Shown here: one piece after another, positions 53,666 to 58,921 of the stretch
Position numbering within the stretch: position 1 is the first letter of the stretch
Layout: every line of letters starts with the position of its first letter
Assembly (NCBI RefSeq): GCF_000833605.1
Contig: NZ_JXTG01000008.1
Location: forward strand, 34,851-98,850
Direction: 5' to 3'
Source: Anoxybacillus ayderensis
GTDB lineage: Bacteria; Bacillota; Bacilli; Bacillales; Anoxybacillaceae
Length of the DNA: 64,000 nt
Position numbers and translations under genes: made by a program
The notes under the pieces: generated by a model
The model's database searches: none
Told to the model about the DNA's origin: nothing
What the model saw: the letters and a program-made list of their open reading frames with translations, nothing else

Positions 53666-53730
53666 AGGTCAGCCGCTCTTCTTGCGGCATGTAGTTGCCT
53701 GCTGGGTGTTCACCGCACTCAGCTTTTTTT
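53666..53730 (+). ncRNA. Structured RNA segment downstream of the toxin
   Basis: Two hairpins: GCCGC/GCGGC (53672-53676, 53684-53688) and GCTGGGTG/CACTCAGC (53701-53708, 53716-53723), the second followed by T7 (53724-53730). Type I toxin loci typically carry an antitoxin RNA overlapping the toxin mRNA 3' end. Strand and exact ends of such an RNA cannot be fixed from sequence; this could instead be the tail of a read-through toxin mRNA. Confidence 0.45.
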
Positions 53731-53791
53731 ATTTTATGAAATATCTGCTTATATTATACAAATGATATAGCTGGTTTGACAAGTGGGATAC

Positions 53792-54481
53792 GTGCCAGTC
53801 ACCATAGGTTTTTGTTTCGGGTGAAAAAAATCTCTCTAAACATGCAGGAGTTTCGCTATTTTTGTCGAAGAAATGTGCGAAAAGATTTTGAAAGGGGCGA
53901 AAGGTGTGGGACGGGCAAGGCGGATATGGGTGCCGCATTTGTTTTACCATATTGTTTGTCGAGGGAATCGGCGTGATCCGTTGTTTAAAGAAACGAATGA
54001 TTTTCGTGCGTTTTTGCATATTCTTGAACAGCTCCATGAAAAAATACCATTTGAACTCGCTTCGTATTGTCTTATGACGAATCATTTCCATCTCCAACTC
54101 CGCTCACAGCATGAATCCATTTCAAAAGTCATGGCACTTATCAATAAACGATACGCTAACTATTATAATACTCGTTACGGCTTAACAGGACATGTGTTTG
54201 AAAAGCGTTATTTTAGTAAAATCATTAATGATGATGTAGGCATGTTAGAAGTCAGTCGCTATATCCACCTGAATCCTGTAGAGGCGCGTATGGTATACCT
54301 CCCCGAACATTATCGTTGGAGCAGTTTTCAGTTTTATCATCAGATTACTCCGCTTCCTTCATTTATGAACATCGACGCACTTCTCCAATATTTTTCAGGA
54401 ACTATTGTTGAGAAAAAGAAAAAATATATACAGTTTATTAAGACAGATGTTGTGACGAGCGACGTGATCAAGGAGGAATAA
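53792..54481 (+). mobile_element. Complete RAYT element (leader plus transposase)
   Basis: Begins with core GTGCCAGTCACC and the shared leader (ATAGGTTTTTG, ATCTCTCTAAACATGCAGGA) and continues into an uninterrupted transposase frame. The leader is the same sequence that heads the truncated copies at 50995 and 57268 and the gene-less copy at 49089. The right boundary is not visible because the transposase stop is followed after 1 nt by comM. Confidence 0.8.
53906..54481 (+). CDS. REP-associated tyrosine transposase (RAYT, Y1/HUH)
   Basis: 191 residues from GTG 53906, 8 nt behind AAAGGGG. This start gives GRARRIWVPHLFYHIVCRGN, matching the family N-terminus; ATG 53873 is in frame but has no site. 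Single-strand DNA transposase/nickase: HUH motif in LMTNHFHLQLRSQ, then the helix with candidate nucleophile tyrosines (NKRYANYYNTRYGLTGHVFE), then KRYFSKII and YIHLNPVEARMV. RAYTs nick at REP hairpins and are held responsible for spreading them. The conserved core in front of this gene and at the head of all nearby repeats fits that role. The last codons contain AAGGAGGAA, the ribosome binding site of comM. Confidence 0.9.
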   Translation: MGRARRIWVPHLFYHIVCRGNRRDPLFKETNDFRAFLHILEQLHEKIPFELASYCLMTNHFHLQLRSQHESISKVMALINKRYANYYNTRYGLTGHVFEKRYFSKIINDDVGMLEVSRYIHLNPVEARMVYLPEHYRWSSFQFYHQITPLPSFMNIDALLQYFSGTIVEKKKKYIQFIKTDVVTSDVIKEE

Positions 54482-54482
54482 A

Positions 54483-56003
54483 ATGAAAGTTTGTAGCATC
54501 GGTTTACGAGGAATGGAAGGATACCGTGTACAAGTGGAAGTGAAAGAACTGCCGGGAATGCCTTCTGTCGCGATTGTTGGACTAGCTGATACTTCGGTAA
54601 AAGAAGCAAGGGAGCGTGTCATTGCAGCGTTGCATGCATTTGGATGCGATGTGATGAATCAAAAACTTGTCATCCATCTTTCGCCACCAGAGCGAAAAAA
54701 ACAAAGCCCGATGTTTGATTTAGCAATGGCGATTGGAATTTTAAAAGTAAAAGGAAAACTCGAACAACCAATTCCATCACATATCGCATTTTTAGGTTCA
54801 TTGTCATTGGACGGAACTATTCAGCCAGTAGATGGCATGTTACCAGCTATTTTGGCTGCCAAAAAACTTGGCTTTCAACAAGTATATGCCCCATATGACC
54901 CCGCATTTCCCTTTCAGTACCTGCAGCATATCGATTGTGTTTTTGTTCAAACATTAGACCAAGTGGTGCAATATTTACAAGGTCAACAAGTGTTATTTTC
55001 GATGAGTCAGCCTCTTTCCGATGTCCATCCACCTCAAAAAACGCATCGTGATTTTGAACATATCATTGGACATGAATATGCTAAATATGCACTTGAAGTT
55101 GCGGCTGCAGGTGAACATAACGTGTTAATGATCGGACCGCCGGGATGTGGGAAAAGCTTGTTAGCCGAGACGTTTCCAACGATTTTACCTTGTCTTTCCC
55201 ATGAAGCGCAGCTGGAGGTACTTAGTTTGTACCAACTAGCAGGGGAAGTAAAAAACGACTCCTCTCCACCGTTTCGTCATCCGCATCATTCAGCATCTTC
55301 TGTGGCGTTGATTGGTGGGGGAACTCAGCCGAAGCCGGGAGAGGTTTCGCTTGCTCATCGCGGGGTGTTATTTCTTGATGAAATGGCGGAATTTACGAAA
55401 AAAACGCTCGATATGCTTCGGCAACCGCTAGAAACAGGAAAAGTAACGATTAGTCGTGTTTCTTCAACGGTGACGTATCCAGCACATTTCATTTTGATCG
55501 GGGCAATGAATCCATGCCCATGCGGATATTTTGGTTCGAAAAAGCGATATTGCATATGTAGCCCAAAACAAATACAAGCCTATCGTCAGCGCATATCGGG
55601 ACCGATTTATGACCGTATTGATATACTGTTGTCATTAGAAGCTGTTGATTTAACCGAGAAGCAAAAACAAACAGAGTGTTCGGAAACCATTCGCAGCCGC
55701 GTGGAAGCCGCACGCTTCAAGCAGTATGAACGGTATGGTGAAGAAATAACAAACGGTCGCGTGCCAATTGATGTACTGCTTGCGAAAAGTCCATTGACGA
55801 AAAGGCACCAACAACTGCTTCAACATTGGGCGGCTACATACGATTGGAGCAACCGCGTTCAAACAAAAATCATTCGCCTCGCTCGAACGATTGCCGATTT
55901 AGCAAAAACTGATGACATTACAGATGAAGCATTATGGAAGGCGATAGCTTTTCGGAGGATAAAAGAAGGACGTCAAGAAAGAAATATGAAAAGGGGTTTT
56001 TAG
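54483..56003 (+). CDS. comM: ComM/YifB-family AAA+ ATPase (Mg-chelatase-like)
   Basis: 506 residues. ATG 54483 lies 1 nt after the RAYT stop and uses AAGGAGGAA inside the RAYT end. N-terminal Lon-like domain (GMPSVAIVGLADTSVKEARE, SPPERKKQSPMFDLAMAIGI), Walker A GPPGCGKSLLAETFP, Walker B GVLFLDEMAEF, sensor block LIGAMNPCPCGYFG with the cysteine cluster CPCGYFGSKKRYCIC, and the C-terminal domain with SGPIYDRIDI. ComM is a helicase that drives branch migration during integration of transforming DNA in naturally competent bacteria. comK is also encoded here (29403). Confidence 0.93.
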   Translation: MKVCSIGLRGMEGYRVQVEVKELPGMPSVAIVGLADTSVKEARERVIAALHAFGCDVMNQKLVIHLSPPERKKQSPMFDLAMAIGILKVKGKLEQPIPSHIAFLGSLSLDGTIQPVDGMLPAILAAKKLGFQQVYAPYDPAFPFQYLQHIDCVFVQTLDQVVQYLQGQQVLFSMSQPLSDVHPPQKTHRDFEHIIGHEYAKYALEVAAAGEHNVLMIGPPGCGKSLLAETFPTILPCLSHEAQLEVLSLYQLAGEVKNDSSPPFRHPHHSASSVALIGGGTQPKPGEVSLAHRGVLFLDEMAEFTKKTLDMLRQPLETGKVTISRVSSTVTYPAHFILIGAMNPCPCGYFGSKKRYCICSPKQIQAYRQRISGPIYDRIDILLSLEAVDLTEKQKQTECSETIRSRVEAARFKQYERYGEEITNGRVPIDVLLAKSPLTKRHQQLLQHWAATYDWSNRVQTKIIRLARTIADLAKTDDITDEALWKAIAFRRIKEGRQERNMKRGF

Positions 56004-56020
56004 TATGACTGTTATTATGC

Positions 56021-56031
56021 GTGTCTGTCAC
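56021..56031 (+). repeat. Degenerate repeat core after comM
   Basis: GTGTCTGTCAC, one base off the core, 17 nt after the comM stop, same orientation; followed by ACCC and no hairpin unit. AACCCC-type body missing. CTCTTAAGG...CTTAAGAG (56042-56076) nearby forms a separate hairpin. Confidence 0.55.
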
Positions 56032-56041
56032 ACCCATGTTC

Positions 56042-56076
56042 CTCTTAAGGAATTGAGATGATTTCCATCTTAAGAG
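56042..56076 (+). repeat. Inverted repeat between comM and RadC fragment 3
   Basis: CCTCTTAAGGAA and TTCC..TCTTAAGAGG arms (about 56041-56052 and 56064-56077) can form a hairpin; no T-run. It may end comM transcription weakly or be the edge of the rearrangement. Confidence 0.4.
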
Positions 56077-56084
56077 GGAGTCGG

Positions 56085-56219
56085 ATGCAGCCTGCAAAGC
56101 GTGTGAACATTGTAAGCTTGAAGCTCGTTCGGGAGGGGAGTGTGTTATACAGGGAGCGGCGTGTTCAGTCGCCAGAAGATGCGTATCAGTTGCACCACAT
56201 GGCATTTCCCTTTTGTTAA
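56085..56219 (+). pseudogene. RadC/JAB-domain protein, 5' fragment 3
   Basis: 44 codons: MQPAKRVNIVSLKLVREGSV, LYRERRVQSPEDAYQL, then HHMAFPFC and stop. Same start as fragments 1 and 2 but without their 60-bp leader. Truncated at codon 37, close to the break of fragment 2. Confidence 0.8.
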
Positions 56220-56292
56220 AAATCTCAGTGATGCAGGAAAGCTTTTGGTCGTGTTAAAATATAATAAAGAAAGTAAGATTGGGGAAGAGAAT

Positions 56293-56571
56293 ATGGATAC
56301 AGTTCCTTTTAATGTTTATTGCAATTCCATTGATATTATGATGGGGCTTCATGACATTATCCTTAATCTTCAAAAGCAATCACCGACTGAAAATATATAT
56401 CTTGGACAAGTAACGATGAGTCCACAACATGCGAAACAATTTGCTTATTTATTGTTAGAGCACGTCAAGAAGTATGAAGAAATATTTGGTGAAATTCCAT
56501 CTCCGCCGAGTGAAGAAAAAATGCGTGAGCTTTCTGAACAAGGAATAATTGGCGTGAAGAGTGGGGAATAA
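56293..56571 (+). CDS. DUF3467-like small protein
   Basis: 92 residues from ATG 56293 (GGGGAAGAGA upstream). NVYCNSIDIMMGLHDIILNL and IYLGQVTMSPQHAKQFAYLL then EHVKKYEEIFGEIP match the DUF3467 signature (SPQHAK, VxxYExxFGxI). Small cytoplasmic beta-helix protein of unknown role, often in mobile or accessory clusters. Its stop overlaps the next start (TAATG), so the two are translated together. Confidence 0.75.
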   Translation: MDTVPFNVYCNSIDIMMGLHDIILNLQKQSPTENIYLGQVTMSPQHAKQFAYLLLEHVKKYEEIFGEIPSPPSEEKMRELSEQGIIGVKSGE

Positions 56572-56954
56572 TGAAAGACGGGGATTATATATTTATTACT
56601 AAGGATCCTTTCGGAAAAGAAATTCGACTGAAAAGCACAACGTGGAACTATCACATTATTGGAGGAGATCACACTAGAGAGGAATTTGTTGGTCAAGAAG
56701 AAATGATTAAAGGTGTGATTCAAGATCCGTGTTTTATCTTACCGAATAATCCTAAGAATCAAAATGATACGAGACAAAAATATATCGATCTTGTCCAACT
56801 GCCGAAATTTCAGTCACTAAAAGCGTTAGTTGTCATTGTGGACCATCAAAATGTAGAGTACGGGGATGTGGTGACAGTTATTGCGAAAAATAGATTGAAT
56901 CAAGAAATAGGGAGTGCTATTTATGTTCGTCCAAAATCTACAAGGGAATATTAA
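56571..56954 (+). CDS. Putative barnase/RelE-like (PBECR-type) nuclease
   Basis: 127 residues, coupled to the DUF3467 gene. TTWNYHIIGGDHTREEFVGQ, EMIKGVIQDPCFILPNN, KYIDLVQLPKFQSLKALVVI and GDVVTVIAKNRL have the spacing of small BECR-fold nucleases and related mobile-element toxins (W-x-HI, ...I-DP..I, VVV, G-VVT-x). The catalytic set cannot be confirmed by eye. With a small protein on either side it could be the toxin of a three-gene system. It overlaps the DUF2283 gene by 32 nt. Confidence 0.5.
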   Translation: MKDGDYIFITKDPFGKEIRLKSTTWNYHIIGGDHTREEFVGQEEMIKGVIQDPCFILPNNPKNQNDTRQKYIDLVQLPKFQSLKALVVIVDHQNVEYGDVVTVIAKNRLNQEIGSAIYVRPKSTREY

Positions 56955-57222
56955 ATACTCCTATGATTATGATCATGATGTCCTGTATATTTATTTTGGC
57001 GAGCCAAAAGTGTCATATGATGATGAAGCAGCTCCTGGTGTATTCATTAGATTTTCCGAAGAGGATGATGTAATTACAGGTGTTGTTATTATGGATTATA
57101 AGAAAAGAGATGTTGATGCGGTTACAAAACATATACCGATTCGTATCAATTTTCACTCGATTAATGAACAGCTTCATGGGATACGTGCCTGTCACCACCC
57201 GAATTTTGTCGAAGATTGGTAG
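56923..57222 (+). CDS. DUF2283-family protein with repeat-derived tail
   Basis: 99 residues from ATG 56923 (GGGAG upstream), overlapping the previous gene. KYSYDYDHDVLYIYFGEPKV and GVVIMDYKKRDVD fit DUF2283, small beta proteins frequently next to RelE/BECR-like toxins and proposed as antitoxins. The C-terminal residues GIRACHHPNFVEDW are encoded by a hairpin repeat that begins at 57185, so the original end of the gene was overwritten. Confidence 0.75.
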   Translation: MFVQNLQGNIKYSYDYDHDVLYIYFGEPKVSYDDEAAPGVFIRFSEEDDVITGVVIMDYKKRDVDAVTKHIPIRINFHSINEQLHGIRACHHPNFVEDW

Positions 57223-57260
57223 AGACAGAGAGTCGTTGAGTGGCTCTCTGTTTCTTTTTT
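57185..57260 (+). repeat. Hairpin repeat unit forming the end of the DUF2283 gene
   Basis: Core GTGCCTGTCACC, ACCCGAATTTTGTCGAAG, stem AGAGACAGAGAGTC / GGCTCTCTGTTTC, T7. The stop of the DUF2283 gene is inside it. Confidence 0.87.
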
Positions 57261-57267
57261 TGGATAC

Positions 57268-57642
57268 GTGCCAGTCACCATAGGTTTTTGTTTGGATTGA
57301 AAAAATCTCTCCAAACATGCAGGAGTTTCGCTATTTTTGTCGAAGAAATGTGCGAAAATATTTTGAAAGGGGAGAAAGGCGCGGGACGGGCAAGGCGGAT
57401 ATGGGTGCCGCATTTGTTTTACCATATTGTTTGTCGAGGGAATCGGCGTGATCCGTTGTTTAAAGAAACGAATGATTTTCGTGCGTTTTTGCATATTCTT
57501 GAACAGCTCCATGAAAAAATACCATTTGAACTCGCTTCGTATTGTCTTATGACGAATCATTTCCATCTCCAACTCCGCTCACAGCATGAATCCATTTCAA
57601 AAGTAATCACACCTTCAGACTCCTCAGTTTCGTTTTGTTTAT
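57268..57642 (+). pseudogene. RAYT transposase, truncated copy 2 with the same scar
   Basis: Leader from core GTGCCAGTCACC, then the transposase frame; the GTG start of the intact copy is GCG here (57381-57383), so translation initiation is also lost. Similarity ends at 57604 after TTTCAAAAGT, the same base as copy 1, followed by the 38-bp scar (57605-57642; AATCACACCTTC...). It retains NHFH but lacks the tyrosine helix. Confidence 0.85.
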
Positions 57643-57939
57643 GTAGGTAAGACGAGAAGGAGGAAATGTAGCCCATCTGTGCTTGTTTTTAACTAGCCTT
57701 TGCATATTGAGTCGTGTTTCATAATAAAGAACACCTTGTACACGTTGGTGGTCATAATAGCGAATGTAATCATGAATGAACTGCGTTGCCTCTTCCACAC
57801 TTTTCGCATGTTGCAAATCCTGATCCATCTCTGTTTTGAGATAGGAGAAAAAGCTCTCTATGCATGCGTTATGAAGCGCATTCGCTTTTCTCGACATGCT
57901 TGGTGTAATCGAAAATGTATTGTTAATTAATCGATTCAA
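57605..57939 (-). pseudogene. IS3-family transposase, C-terminal fragment
   Basis: Minus-strand frame with SMSRKANALHNACIESFFSY, LKTEMDQDLQHAKSVEEATQ and FIHDYIRYYDHQRVQGVLYY: the end of the IS3 OrfB integrase core (the final Glu of DDE lies in ACIESFF). The N-terminal two thirds are missing. Its last codons and TGA lie in the 38-bp scar, so the scar is probably the terminal end of this IS, inserted in a RAYT gene. Confidence 0.8.
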
Positions 57940-57999
57940 ATGATTGCTTTTGTGATGAAAATATTTGTTTGTCGAACAATCAAAGGTATCATTCTTCGA

Positions 58000-58028
58000 A
58001 AAACGTATATACTATGTATATACGTTTT
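58000..58028. promoter_or_regulatory. Perfect palindromic operator of mazEF
   Basis: AAAACGTATATAC (58000-58012), TAT, GTATATACGTTTT (58016-58028): 13-bp perfect arms. It lies 75 nt before mazE; antitoxin-mediated autoregulation of such operons is well known. A -10-like TATACT occurs within it. Confidence 0.75.
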
Positions 58029-58102
58029 AGGTTTAGGGTGATATAATGAACTCAAAGGAACATTTAGAAAGCAAAATAAACCAAAGGAAAGGAGGGGACT
58101 AT

Positions 58103-58354
58103 ATGTCTACAGTTGTTGCCCAAAAATGGGGAAATAGTTTGGGCATTCGTATCCCAAAAGATGTTGCTGATCAAATAGGGATTAAACAAGGTTCTGAAAT
58201 AGAATTAAATGTAATTGAAAATGAAGGTATCATCACATTAAAGCCAAAAAGAGCAAGGAAGAAATACACCTTGGAAGAACTAATATCACAGATTACACCT
58301 GAAAATCGACATGAGGAAATTGATTTCGGGATAGAAGGACGTGAATTGATTTAA
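58103..58354 (+). CDS. mazE: MazE/AbrB-type antitoxin
   Basis: 83 residues from ATG 58103 behind AAAGGAGGGG; the frame is open to 58046 but without a site. STVVAQKWGNSLGIRIPKDV, ADQIGIKQGSEIELNVIENE form the AbrB/MazE swapped-hairpin DNA-binding domain. The tail (YTLEELISQITPENRHEEID, FGIEGRELI) is the acidic toxin-binding part, as in MazE. Stop and mazF start overlap (TAATG). Confidence 0.92.
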   Translation: MSTVVAQKWGNSLGIRIPKDVADQIGIKQGSEIELNVIENEGIITLKPKRARKKYTLEELISQITPENRHEEIDFGIEGRELI

Positions 58355-58740
58355 TGACAATAGACGTACCAGAGAGAGGCGATTTCGTTGTTTTAAACTT
58401 CAATCCACAAGTCGGTCATGAGCAGGCAGGGAGAAGGAATGCGATTGTTTTATCGCCTAAAGAATTCAATCAAGCAACAGGATTTATAGCTGTTTGTCCG
58501 ATTACCAATCAAAAGAAGGGTTATCCTTTCGAAGTAGATTTACCAAAAGAAGGGATATCTCTTGGTAGCGATGGCTATCCAATAACAGGGGTAGTTTTAA
58601 CTGATCAAATTAAATCTTTGGATTGGAAAGCTCGGCATTTAAAAATTTTAAAAAAGTATAATCCAGAGGATGCGCAAATTGAAGAAATAGATAAAATCAT
58701 TGATGAATGCTTAGCGAAAATAGAAACATATTTGACTTGA
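58354..58740 (+). CDS. mazF: MazF/PemK-type mRNA interferase
   Basis: 128 residues. Sequence-specific endoribonuclease toxin. PERGDFVVLNFNPQVGHEQA (G-D-V...P..G-E..K/R core), GRRNAIVLSPKEFN, IAVCPITNQKKGYPFEV and VVLTDQIKSLDWKAR are the four family blocks. The helical tail DAQIEEIDKIIDECL completes the fold. Full length, coupled to mazE. A repeat core begins 5 nt after its stop. Confidence 0.93.
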   Translation: MTIDVPERGDFVVLNFNPQVGHEQAGRRNAIVLSPKEFNQATGFIAVCPITNQKKGYPFEVDLPKEGISLGSDGYPITGVVLTDQIKSLDWKARHLKILKKYNPEDAQIEEIDKIIDECLAKIETYLT

Positions 58741-58745
58741 GATAC

Positions 58746-58766
58746 GTGCCAGTCACCGCCCGAAGC
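58746..58766 (+). repeat. Repeat core remnant after mazF
   Basis: GTGCCAGTCACCGCCCGAAG: core plus the first bases of the unit, then the similarity stops. No hairpin. Confidence 0.7.
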
Positions 58767-58799
58767 AGTATAAATCCATAAAAAATTCAAAAAGTTTTG

Positions 58800-58828
58800 T
58801 TGAAATTTCTGAATTTTTTATGTACGAT
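58800..58828 (+). promoter_or_regulatory. Candidate promoter of the amylopullulanase gene
   Basis: TTGAAA (58800-58805), 17-nt spacer, TACGAT (58823-58828); both hexamers fit sigma-A moderately. Two palindromes follow immediately downstream. Confidence 0.6.
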
Positions 58829-58839
58829 AGTTGGTAGGT

Positions 58840-58854
58840 GGAACCGTTTGTTCC
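58840..58854. promoter_or_regulatory. LacI-type palindrome O1
   Basis: GGAACCGTTTGTTCC: arms GGAAC/GTTCC around CGTTT, just after the -10. It shares AACCGTTTG with the inverted CAAACGGTT of O2, so one regulator may bind both. Confidence 0.55.
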
Positions 58855-58874
58855 CCCCTTACTGTACCCCTTTG

Positions 58875-58888
58875 TGCAAACGGTTTCA
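58875..58888. promoter_or_regulatory. LacI/CcpA-type operator O2 (cre-like)
   Basis: TGCAAACGGTTTCA fits the cre layout TG-x-AA-x-CG-x-TT-x-CA. A bound MalR- or CcpA-like repressor here, between promoter and gene, would block transcription and give sugar control. Confidence 0.6.
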
Positions 58889-58921
58889 CTTAAAAAGTAA
58901 TTCAAAAAGGAGGAGACGATC

